A program made the position numbers and the translations under genes. A model generated the notes under the pieces. That model ran no database searches, was not told where the DNA came from, and was given only the letters and a program-made list of their open reading frames with translations. Shown piece by piece: positions 40,001 through 50,504 of a stretch of 64,000 bases of DNA. The first letter of the stretch is position 1, and each line of letters starts with the position of its first letter. Origin of the DNA: Monomorium pharaonis (taxonomy: Eukaryota; Arthropoda; Insecta; Hymenoptera; Formicidae); contig NC_050476.1 in assembly GCF_013373865.1 (NCBI RefSeq), positions 7,538,501 through 7,602,500 of the forward strand, given 5' to 3'.

Positions 40001-40338
40001 GAATGCATGCCAGTTGACTTTCCAGCAAGGCCCGTTTTTCCATATACGAAACCCGACAAACTGGTCCGACGGAGTCTTCGCAGAAATGATTGTATCGCGC
40101 GGCCGGGTACTGTATAAATTTAAAAGAACTCGCGTCTTTTTTAACAGTGGAGAACCTTCCGACGCTCCGTACGGAAGTGCTCGATACAGTTGTCACAAGT
40201 GACCTTTGTAGACGCTAACCACAATGGTCGACTTTCGAAAGAATTTTATTGTTGTCCTTCTTTATATATCGATGAAGACACGTTAGATGCGTCTCGGTGA
40301 CTTTGTTAAAATAGAATTTTTACAGAAATATGTATATA
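37092..40338. other. Non-coding interval with simple repeats and a small hairpin
   Basis: I see no gene. Features are (GA)n at about 38006-38029, (CT)n near 38530-38546, a perfect 16-bp hairpin at 39326-39370 and a G13 run at 39984-39996. Confidence 0.55.
39326..39370. repeat. Perfect 16-bp inverted repeat with 13-base loop
   Basis: ATGAAAAATTCAAGAC at 39326-39341 is the exact reverse complement of GTCTTGAATTTTTCAT at 39355-39370. Confidence 0.95.
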
Positions 40339-40588
40339 CTGAGCGACAAAGTTAGCGCAACAAAAATTTATACCAATATTTCACTCAACTTCACTTACTT
40401 TTTAAGAGAAAGGGGAAAAGGAGAGAATCAAAATCTGACGAATGCTCTTTAAAGTAGAGACTTTAAGAGACAAACTTTAAAATGAAAAAAAAAACTTTCC
40501 AATGCGATAAGTTTTTGCGAAGTTACGATTATTCAATATTGAGTGAAATTCTGGTATAAATTTTTGTCGGGCCAATTTTGTTGCTCAG
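40339..40588. mobile_element. Foldback MITE, family G
   Basis: A 250-bp element starts CTGAGCGACAAAGTTAGCGC and ends, inverted, CTGAGCAACAAAATTGGCCC. Further in, AAAAATTTATACCA occurs on both arms in inverse orientation. TA precedes it at 40337-40338. Confidence 0.82.
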
Positions 40589-43253
40589 CATATTTTGTTT
40601 GTTAAACAAAAATTAATGCGAATATATATAATCTTGGACGTGTTCTTTCCTCGGGTCCGGCGGCGGCTGCAATCTAATAATCCCGCATCTCCGAACGCCT
40701 GACCGCTGACTGATCAATTAATGCGGTCCATGACGCAGCGACGGTCAGCACAATGCACAACGGTGCATCGATCTGCGCAGTGTCAAGGACCGAGTCGTTA
40801 TCTAGACGATCGAGCCTCACGACATGGCGTTTTCATCGGGGATTTACGGGGAATCCCTCCATAGCCAACGTGATTTACCGAGGACAAGTGGGTCAACCGT
40901 GACTAACGGTGAGGGTCTTATGTTTATTGTCCCCCGGTGCGGTCAGATTTGCATCGAATCCTCGCCTCCGTATCGGGGAGGAAACGCGCGTAACGTATTT
41001 ACGGCCCATTAGAATCCATCGCGATCTCTCGGCGCGAACGTGATTACAGCTCGCGCGAGCGTAATTACTCGAATCGGATATCTCTGTGTAACGATCTAAT
41101 TTAGCCCGGCATCCGTTCGCGATTAATAACGGTCGAACGGTTTTCATGGTGTATACAGGTGTGATTGCGCCACCCAATGCAGCCGCAGAAAGATCGAGGT
41201 ATCGCGAAATCACGAAGTAAACAAAACGGATACACGAGTTTCCCCGAGGAGCACATAGGCGGGAACAATTAACGCGGCGAACGGGCAACGCGAACGGGCA
41301 GATCTCGCCGACGGAAGAGGGAGGAAGGGGGAAGGTCGAGAGATATCCGCGAGAAAATGGATTACGGACGTGAACGTGCGCGGTGCGCCCATCTCGTCCC
41401 GCTAATTGCGACAGTAATGACGACTGCGCGGTAATTAAGGATGTCTAAGTCGAGGAACGTCAGCCCGGCGGATGACATCATCTAATAGCGGCTTGGTAGC
41501 GGTCACGTGACGCGGTCGAACGACGCGTACTCCGCGACTAATAAGGACCAGTTGAAGCAGGAGGAGGAGGAGGAGGAGGAGGAGGAGGATATCAATACGA
41601 GCACTCACGGTTGGCTCAGGTGTGCTAAGTTACGCGATAAATTGTACGTTTTGAGCGAAGGTGTAAGCCTCGCGGCCGGTCGAGCGTTAAAACGCTCGGC
41701 TTATCGCCCGTAGACGCAATTATCATATGCTTTAAGGTCGGACCTACTGCGCGCATACGAGCGCATTAGAACGAGTGTATTTTCTCACTAGCTCTTATCT
41801 CGCCCGCGTTGGAATCGATTTATCCTTATTACCGAACGGACTTTACGATCCGCGCTCACCTACCGCGCAAACGTGTCGGATCGCGAAATCTGTTACGCGT
41901 TGCTTCGCGCGATCGTCCTCCCTTTTCCTTCGCTTTCAACGGTTCGCTTTACGAACGTAACAATTTGATAATTGATAAAACCTTGGCGGCGCCGATCGCG
42001 CGGTAGTTAGCAACGCATTTCCCGCGATTGCCGCGTTAATTACCGTCTCGCGTAGTTTGCGAGCGAACTAAGACAGTTGATTTATAACGCGTGGGAGACA
42101 CCCTGAGTAAAATTTATCGTGCATTTACTATACGCTAAGAATAATTCAACTTGACCTCGCATTGAAACGGGGTCTTCTGGTCTTCAGCGAACGATATTTA
42201 AAACGAATGGCAATGTTAGCGTGTAATCGATTTTTTTTTACAACAGAATTGATTTAGGGTCTTATTGTGTTGGTTTAATAAAGAAAGAAGCACCTGCAGA
42301 AATGCTACCTTCTTTATTGAGGTGCCGCCGCATTTACATGCAATCGACATGTAATACTTCGTATTGAATTTCAATAGACATTATTTTACTTCGTCATCGC
42401 AATCCGCTGGTATGGCGGGGAGATGTAAGGTATCCTCTTCCCGCGATGTACTTCTTTATGTACCGACGGTAATGAAGAAGATAACGCCATTACGATGCGT
42501 TGGCGAAGCATTCCTCGACTTAAAGCGGGGGCATTCAATGGACTAATCATCCACTGCGCTATTTGCACTCTACTTTAGTGGAAAAACGTACAGCACGCGC
42601 TAATTGACGCTTGAGAGTACAGGCTAGCTCTTAACGACAGGAATAAATAATTACAAATAATAAAAAACACGCGGAGAAGATGGCGTTTTTAAATCAATAC
42701 TTCATGGATAGAACTGTAATATGTTTTCGTAAGAAAGAAGATCGTTGGAAAGTTGAAGTAAAAAAGATCCTAAATATTTGAAAGCGCTATATTTTCTTGT
42801 AGATGCATTAGGGCCGATCCTGCGCGTTCACGCCCAGCTAGAGGAAGATTAATGTTATACACAGCAACATCTCGTGTTCTTGATACCCGAAACGATCCGG
42901 TCACGCGCGATTTAACATGCTCATCTCTCTTTCTCTATGAGCTGACTCACTATTTAACGGGCTTTTAAACTGACTACGATACTGCATCGAGCTTTCTCGT
43001 GAAGGGCCTCGATAAGGCGAAGGAACAAATAAGACTAATAATACTTCTTCAACGATGATAATTGTCTGTATATCTTCTAGAACAGAAGGTACTGAATAAA
43101 ATTAATAAATTATCACAACGTGACTTGTAAAAAAAAAAAGAATGATTTAAAGCGCGATATCATAATTGCGTGTCATTGTTTGATTCAAACGTGTATACGA
43201 TAAATTTAGTTTTATCTCTTTTGATTTACATTCATTTTAACTAATAAATTTTA
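40589..43253. other. Non-coding interval
   Basis: CpG-rich blocks (40640-41520 and 41700-42080) include (AGG)n at 41559-41589. Interleaved inverted repeats lie at 42277-42325. I see no gene. Confidence 0.55.
41559..41589. repeat. (AGG)n trinucleotide repeat
   Basis: About ten uninterrupted AGG units. Confidence 0.95.
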
Positions 43254-43422
43254 ACTTGAGAGAAAACGATTAATCAACTGAATTAAAATTTTGTCACTTC
43301 ATTTAGCTTAAATGCACAAATTTCAATTCAAGTATTTATAAAGTTAATTGAAATATATAAATACTTGACAAAATTTAATTTAGTTGGAAAATTTAGTCAA
43401 ATTAACATTTTTTTTCTCAGCG
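43254..43422. mobile_element. Foldback MITE, family A copy 3 (degraded left end)
   Basis: The right end AACATTTTTTTTCTCAGCG followed by TA matches family A. The left end reads CTTGAGAGAAAACGATTAAT, a diverged form. The arms share the ACTGAATTAAAATTTTGTC and ACAAAATTTAATTTAGTT blocks. Confidence 0.75.
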
Positions 43423-44125
43423 TAATTGATAACATTTTAAATAATTTAACAAATATGGCATATAAAAGCAAAAAGATTATTGTATGCAATTTGGAGATCC
43501 ATGTCTGCGTCTTCAACACGCGATTAATCGCGCGATTCTTAGAAACATTGCTTTCCAAACAAGGGAAAGTATTGGTAGGCGGTGATGTACGGTACGTGTG
43601 CTAGAGCTTGAGTTTCTACGTGACAGGACTGCGGGATCGCTACCATGCCGCAAATCAGGTTCATTGTGCTGCGACAATGGCCCACAGTAGAAATCGTAAA
43701 CAATTTCATCCGTCATAATTGTGACGTTAATAGTGTTAACCCTTTACACACTTTGAATATTTTACACGTCACTAGAGAACCGTTTGCTAAAACAAATAAC
43801 ATTCTGTACTTTCATTGTTGCGCTGGATCGTCGCTTCCGATCAAACTTCTCGGAATATCGTTATGTACGAGAGTGTGGTCTCCAAATAGACGGCGGTTCC
43901 TGAGAAAGTCCGATGAAAGACGGCTTCGGAGCTGCCTGAAGCGCGCTAGTTCTAAAGCGCGTGAGCTGAGTCTAAATCAGGCATCTTCTAAACTCAATAA
44001 AAGTCCTGTGTACCCGGCCACTCGGTTACTCCTTACTCAGTTACTCACCTTCAGATAAACATGTTTCCGAGGCATTCGAGTGATAAAACCGTCAAAGAAT
44101 CTTAATGAAAGGAAAGATAAATAAG
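43423..44125. other. Non-coding interval
   Basis: I see no recognisable gene. One plus-strand open frame (43645-44058) lacks any domain signature. Confidence 0.5.
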
Positions 44126-44370
44126 CTTTCTATATTTCTTAGAGTGAAAATACTGCCACTATAATTTTTCGTGTGATTTTCCACTTAATAAGAGTTAGAA
44201 TTCATTCTCATAGAGTGAATTTTTATTGGAGTGGAAAGTCACTCGAAAAATAACTCTCATTGGAGTGGAAAATTCAATCTATTAGAGTGAATTTTTGAAC
44301 TCTTATGGAGTGGAAAATCACTCGAAAAATTGTAGTGGCAGTATTTTCACTCTAAGAAATTTAGAGAGAG
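44126..44370. mobile_element. Foldback MITE, family C-related (diverged)
   Basis: A 245-bp palindromic element starts CTTTCTATATTTCTTAGAGT and ends, inverted, CTCTCTCTAAATTTCTTAGA. The arms share GAAAATACTGCCACTA. It has the same ACTC/GAGT palindrome style as family C but a different arm sequence, so it is a subfamily. Confidence 0.8.
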
Positions 44371-45360
44371 ATTTTACGTTATTTATATTTACAAAATTGT
44401 ACACATTTATTGCCAGTACATGATGTAACATAAAAAAAAAGTATTTACTGAAGACTCGTACGTCTTAATTCATCTCGATCAAGCAGCCATATTTTCTATA
44501 TTCAATATCATTCTGTTCTCTTGAGCGTGTTTCGTTCTTCTACATTTTGCTGTCACCGACGATAGTGCGGAGCCAGTCTTAGGGTCACATGACGGCGCCG
44601 ACGACGGAGCATCTGCGGACCCGCGTTATCTTCCCGCTTGGCACGCAGCCAGTTCCGAATGTCGTCCCTTTTCGCTATTTCTTCCAACGGGCGTTATATC
44701 CCTCGAGCGGCAGCCGCGCGGCGGTTATTTTCGCCGATTTCGTGGTGGCGAACCGGACCCGCGAGACCGACAATAACGGATTATTCCGAATCGTACGTGC
44801 CGAAGATTGCATAATTTCTTTTTCTTTCTCTCCCGATGGTAATGACGCTCTTCCTTCGGAAGACGCTAACGCAATTTATTAGGAGGAGAAAAAAAAGGAA
44901 AGACGATTGCGTCGCGGAAACTGAGATGTAAGTCATTTCGGGAGGCTGAGGGAGCATTCGGTTTTATTGGAACGGAGTCGTTCACCTGTCCGACCACGTT
45001 CTACTGCATTCAGCGAACTGCATCTGAATATAGATAGCGAAACGCACATGAATATGAATGATAATCTTCTGTTAATCGGTGTTAAATAATTAGGTCGTCA
45101 GATGTCGTGTTACCAGGCCTCCCTCGTAATCCCGAATCTATTCTTGATTGCACGTACAGAGAGAGATGTATATTTACATATATGAATTATAATTTGAAAT
45201 GATGTACAAATCAGGTCACAATCAGGTCATTATATTATTCAATTCTTCTATTTACAACGTAGTCGTTTTTTCGTCGAAATTTCGTAGCATAAGTTTAATT
45301 AAATTTCCATTGACGTGTTATTATTATTGAATAAAAAAGAAATAAATTTTAGGAAACATA
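44371..45360. other. Non-coding interval
   Basis: A short CpG-rich block (about 44560-44880) lies in AT-rich DNA. I see no recognisable gene. Confidence 0.55.
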
Positions 45361-45563
45361 CGCTGAGAAAAAAGTTGTTAATTTAACTAAATTTTCTAAC
45401 TAAATTAAATTTTGTCTATTGAAGTATTTATATATTTTAATTAACTATATAAAGACTTGAATTGAAATTTGTGCATTTAAGTTAAATGCATAAATTCTTG
45501 AGCTGACAAAATTTAAATTTAGTTGAAAAATTTTAACGAATCAACAATTTTTTTTTCTCAGTG
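45361..45563. mobile_element. Foldback MITE, family A copy 4 (TA duplication)
   Basis: A 203-bp element starts CGCTGAGAAAAAAGTTGTTA and ends, inverted, CACTGAGAAAAAAAAATTGT. TA flanks both ends (45359-45360 and 45564-45565). The interior matches copies 2 and 3 over CTAACTAAATTAAATTTTGT. Confidence 0.88.
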
Positions 45564-46119
45564 TAGGAGACAGTATTAAAAATAGATATTTTGGGGGAAA
45601 TTTGTTTGTATGCATTTGAATTCATTAGAATCCGAAGAAACGTCGCTTACAATTAGTACTTCGAACAAGCACGCAAGAACATTCAGGGGGACTCGGCGGG
45701 TCAATTCGGCCAATGGCACTCCCTGTTTTGTTATACGCGCTCCAACGCGCTTGCACCGCGTTGCACATTCCGTCGACATCGTCGTCCCTCCTTCGTGGTA
45801 CTCGAACCCATGTGCGTGCGTGTGCTCCGTCTTGGTGAGCCCCCCCCCTCGGGGGAGGGATAAGAGTGCGTGCCTCCCGGCAATAATAACCATTAAGGCG
45901 TGAGAGAATGTGGGGGCTGACGTCACCCATTCAACATTCGTATACCCATCGAACGCTGTCAAACGCGCCCGTCGAATGCAGGTCTGTATGCGCTGACGCG
46001 ACTTGGACGCGTGTGACTCAATTGCCGCCGTCCTTGGAGGAATCAGCGGAGATGATATCGATCCACCTGGAAAATACCAGATATATATATATATATATAT
46101 ATATATGTTTCGAAAGATA
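45564..46119. other. Non-coding interval with (TA)n
   Basis: CpG-rich sequence with a C/G-run hairpin near 45841-45858, then (TA)n at about 46081-46106, immediately left of a MITE. I see no gene. Confidence 0.55.
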
Positions 46120-46450
46120 CTCTGGGAAAAATAGTTCTCCTAAATACAGTTGTAACCCACTTTGGATTCTACGATTAAGTAATCCAATTGTGTGGATTGT
46201 TCTTAAGTAAAAATTATTTTTGCGTAACTGGATATCGACGGAACTAATTAACAGATTTGACTAGTGTAACTTGAAAATCTTTGAAATATATGGAATAGCT
46301 AACTGCAATTTTTAGTTAATACAGGGTTAATTCGAAGAAATAAACGTCAAATCAGAGTTACGAGTAATCAAAATAATTTGGTAACTTAATCACGGGCCCC
46401 AAAATGGATTATAACCGCGCGTATTTTGGGGAAAACTATTTTTCTCAGAG
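46120..46450. mobile_element. Foldback MITE, family H (TA duplication)
   Basis: A 331-bp element starts CTCTGGGAAAAATAGTTCTC and ends, inverted, CTCTGAGAAAAATAGTTTTC. TA flanks both ends (46118-46119 and 46451-46452). The arms share a weaker ACCCACTTTGGATT / inverted AATCCATTTTGGGG match. Confidence 0.85.
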
Positions 46451-46452
46451 TA

Positions 46453-47141
46453 CATTTCATGCCATTCACTTGTAAAAATTCTCCAAGATCACGAGCGTGA
46501 CAAAAGTAGAGACACAGCAAACAAAAAGAGGTATACGTTTATTCCGTTGCATCTAATTATTGTAAATTGTCGGATATCCGATGGTGTTGGATATCCGAAA
46601 GATAACTTTGCTCTGAGAAACTTAAAACACGGCCTCGATAACACTCACGGAATGTTGGCACAGACCTGCCAAGTCGGCTTCCGGGGTGAGGCAGAACAGC
46701 GGCTTTCAAGAACAATGCCTCTCTTGTGGAATCTAAACTTGTGTCAAGAATTTCGTATCTTCCACCCTCTGGGCACAGTGCCGCTTTCCCACGAGAGGGA
46801 AGTGAGGCTTGTCGGAACAAACAAAGACACGGATAGTCGTTGGGTGGGAGAAACACGCGATCGATAAGAAGAACTCCGAGATCGTTAAGACGTTTCCTTT
46901 AGCACCCCATGCGCTTCCTTGACAACCGATGAACGATCACGGAGTAAAGTCTCCTCGAGACTTTTCTGAGAAGTTCTACGGGCCGATGAAAAAGTCTCTC
47001 TAAAATGTAGACCTAATCCAGCGAGAAACGATAATGAATTCGACATTAATTCGACGTCGATTCGATGTACTACTTCTCGCTGGGTGATGCTTATATAGGA
47101 ATATTAAAATAAGGAAACTCTCTAGATCTTTATCGATTCTT
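46453..47141. other. Non-coding interval with an open stretch on both strands
   Basis: 46547-46867 is open on both strands for about 100 codons but has no recognisable domain. Small inverted repeats lie at about 46569-46597 (GGATATCC hairpin) and 47018-47082. Confidence 0.5.
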
Positions 47142-47414
47142 CACTGAGAAAAAGCTTTTAGTTGCCAAAACAGAAACAAGGATCGCTTAGATGGAACAGT
47201 TACCATTGCAAATCATTTCTCATTATTTGTTATTTTAAGAAACATATATTGCCTGAGATACAAATCACATTTGTTCACTTAGAGTTCAATAGCTACAACA
47301 GCAAATCAAACGTAACAAATCATTTGTTCCCGCAACAGAGTCATTTGCTGTCCTACATCAGTAAATCATTTGGGTACTGGTATTTTGTTATGACAACAAA
47401 ACTTTTTTCTCAGT
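47142..47414. mobile_element. Foldback MITE, family I
   Basis: The element starts CACTGAGAAAAAGCTTTTAG and ends, inverted, ACTGAGAAAAAAGTTTTGTT. Only the outer arms pair well. The interior contains CATTTGCTGTCC and AATCATTTG repeats. Its termini match family A, but the interior does not. Confidence 0.7.
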
Positions 47415-48335
47415 ATTAATTCATATTTATTTGTTCCGTCTTTTAAACGTACATCTTGATTTGGTATCAAAGGTCCTCGTAAGAGACCTCGTTGCACCTT
47501 GTAACCCTCGAGGATTCTTGTTTGCGTCTATATTTTACGTGGAATCCGAATGGCTCCAGCTGCACGGGGGAATCTCGTAAACGGAAGTCGGCTACTAGCA
47601 ACGAGCCCGCACGGTTTCTCCTTCCTCTCGTCATCGAGGAGAAGTTATTTTTGATCCTCGCGCCCTGCGCGAAACCGCGCGGATCGCCCGATCGTTGTAA
47701 CGCTATGCACTCTGCAAACCGTGGATGCACTCTGACATTTTCGCGACGCGAGAGATGTTTTCCGCGTCTCCCGACTTCAGTAATTTACGACTATTCCGGT
47801 GATTTGTGCGAAGCGAAACTCGAAAGAGAATCTCGTCCTCGTGCTGGAACCTTAATGTGAGGTCATCGCGGCGGCAGGATGACGTGTCCCGCAGAAACAA
47901 CGCGACAAAGATCTACCTCGTCCCTTTTTTTTTCGAGTATACGCTGTCGTAAGATGACATCAGCGTGAGGTACAAAAGCGTGTCCGCGTTGCAAAATGGA
48001 TTTGCGGTTTTCGCACATCCGTTATTTCCCGCGGATTATGTCGTCGTTGCTCGAATCGTCAATGAAAATGCGAATAAGATCGCGGCTGCGGTAAACGCAG
48101 GGGCTTTTCTGTTTCGCAACCCGATGAGTCGTTGCATTTCTATACGTTGATTTACGACAGGAAATCTCTTTGGACTCTCTAGTTTCTGACATACGAATGT
48201 ATGCCGAAACTGTCGCCCGCACTTTTCACTCAATTGCGAAGTCTTTGAATTCGGGATAAATTATTTTTGGGAATTCTTCGAGTTGAGGAAAAAGTTGGCA
48301 CGGGATTTCTTTTTAAATAAAAGTATCCTTTAATA
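47415..48335. other. Non-coding, CpG-rich interval
   Basis: This is the last CpG-rich block before the AT-rich gene region. Frames overlap on both strands without domains. I see no gene. Confidence 0.5.
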
Positions 48336-48655
48336 CACTGAAAAAAGCAAGTGTCAAATTAACTCTTGTATACTCGTATGAACGCGTTCATTGTTTCATA
48401 TATACGCAACGATATATAATTTTCTTACAAGAATTGGAAAATTTTGAATTTCAACAATATTATAGTCTCATTTTAATACTACAATTATTATTTCAAAAAT
48501 ATAATTATTTTGATAATTTTATTCTACGAAAATTATAATCTTTAATTTAAACATACAGTATTTTCTATCTAACATTTTTTCCTTTCCATTCGAGAAAATT
48601 ATTCTTTAAATAGCAAGAATATCATTTTTTTGTTAAATTATATAAAATTTTATGA
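48336..48655. mobile_element. MITE, family D copy 3 (right end lost)
   Basis: It starts after TA with CACTGAAAAAAGCAAGTGTC and matches the inverse of the 25887-26254 copy, including CAAGTGTCAAATTAACTCTT. The match fades near 48655 and no CTGTG terminus follows, so this copy is truncated or rearranged. Confidence 0.72.
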
Positions 48656-49819
48656 TTTTGACATAATTTTGTGATTTTCTAGGCATGTTTCAAACTAATA
48701 AGTTTGCTCAAAAAACAAGGTACAGAAGGCAAATTAAAAGGTCAGGTTAAAAATGCCAAACTAGCGAAACCATCCAATGTGCCAAACCACACCCTAATGT
48801 ATTTCGTGTACCTGATCAATTTAAATCATTGTGCCGTTCCTTCGATCAATGTTCTCAATCTCGCCTTTCAATTAAGGTCGACAACCATTCTACTTTGCGT
48901 TTAACAAACATTTCGAAGCCGCAATTACCTGCCAAAATAAACGTATAACGGAATCTAATAAAATAAAAGTTTGATTTTGACTAACAAGAGTTAAAAGACA
49001 AATCTTTTATTTATTTTAATGTCTATTGCAATCAATGTTTCAATTCTAAAGTGCAAATTTCTATATTTTAAGATAGAAACTACGTGAAATACACATATAT
49101 GTATACATATAAATAGATGTAAATATAACGTAATAAGAAAAGTGAATAATTTTACGAATTACCAGGACGAGAGCTTTTTCGAAAATAAAGTGGATAGACA
49201 CGTCGGGTGATGACACACATATTCGTCGGTGCGCACCGTGAAGTGAATATAAACTATGAACGCAATGTTCCACGACATTAGACCGACTGAAAGAGTGCGT
49301 GGGTGCCCATGGAGTTACATGGATTGAGAAATGGGACTTCGTGGCGCCTATTCACGTGTATAGACATAGTCTTTGCTAAGGGAATCCGGGATGGAATCGT
49401 GGGGATAGGGGTTGCAATCTAACTGGAGCAGAGGGGTTCCGGCATGTAGTAGTCAGCCATTAATCTAGATTCACGGACTTCTTCCCACGTAATCGCTGCA
49501 GATCTTTCGTATATTTATTTTTCCCAGATAATATGTGCAACCATTTTTCAATATCAAAATACAAAGATACAAGCTGTACAAGATTTTTCAAGATTCTTAC
49601 ATAAGGATGCTTGAATATTACGGGCCACTATTACTAAATGGTTTCCTTTGTTGTGTCGTCCTATTATAGCTAATTTTTCATCGATTAAACTTGTAATAAG
49701 TGCACATCGACGATCCAATCACGACAAGCGATTTAACAATCTTAATTGCCGGATACTTCTTGTCGTTTACTTAATTCGATTGACAGTCAGGTTTGACCCA
49801 TTTTTTTCTTCATGCACAG
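48656..49819. other. AT-rich flank upstream of the Ig gene
   Basis: No gene is recognised. The last part leads into a pyrimidine-rich 3' splice site at about 49801-49819, so part of this may be intron. Confidence 0.5.
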
Positions 49820-50034
49820 GGTGTGGTTACATTGGCTGAAGTCGAACAGCGCGTACAATGGCTTATGGAAACGAGACAAACTGATAGCGGACACGCAACT
49901 CTCTTCAGCAGGTTTAATCACGATTTACATTGCCACGACGAGAAATCGACACTGCTGAAGGAGAAACGATAATGAGGGAATTATTATTAAAAAGCTGCGT
50001 ATGCTTGTGTCTCGCGTTTATGTATCTCTCCTGA
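49820..50034 (+). other. Candidate 5' exon with signal peptide for the Ig/FN3 gene (junction unresolved)
   Basis: A good 3' splice site (pyrimidine tract then CAG) ends at 49819. In the sequence after it, an ATG at 49972 opens a 20-codon frame reading MRELLLKSCVCLCLAFMYLS and then a stop. The basic start and hydrophobic core look like a secretory signal peptide, and the next supported exon of the secreted Ig gene starts only about 470 bases downstream. However, no strong GT donor in this exon gives the required phase 1. The only phase-1 GT, at 50009, is followed by CTCG, a poor donor that would shorten the hydrophobic core. The better-looking donors, at 49999 and 50022, are in the wrong phase. 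It may therefore be the true first coding exon with an unusual junction, a 5' UTR exon, or coincidence. Confidence 0.35.
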
Positions 50035-50504
50035 AATTAAGTTCGTACACCAGAAATTTAATTTCGATCGTACCATCCCTCTCGGACACGAATATGGTTT
50101 GCGGTTTCGATCGGCAATCCGATTGCGAGCGAGTTACAGCTCGACCACCGGCATTCGTGGTCTGGCAAATTAACGGTTTTGCCGATCAAAGTGTCGCTTC
50201 GGGAAAGCATAATTAATTTCGCTTCTTAATACTCCTTTGTTAAATTATACGAATGATTCTCCAAAATACTTATCATCATTGATATAATTTTACAGAAAAT
50301 AGAGCTTGACTTTATTACTCGAGCAAGCAATGATATGGTAATTTTCCCATGGAATTAAACTTCTTAACTTTTATTTCAATCTTATTACATTTTGATATTA
50401 ATGAGCACATCCAAACATTTTAATGGAAACTTATTGAATTATGCAAAAGCTACTTTCTATATTTGAAAACGACTTAAGTCATGTTATATCCTCTTTAATT
50501 ACAG

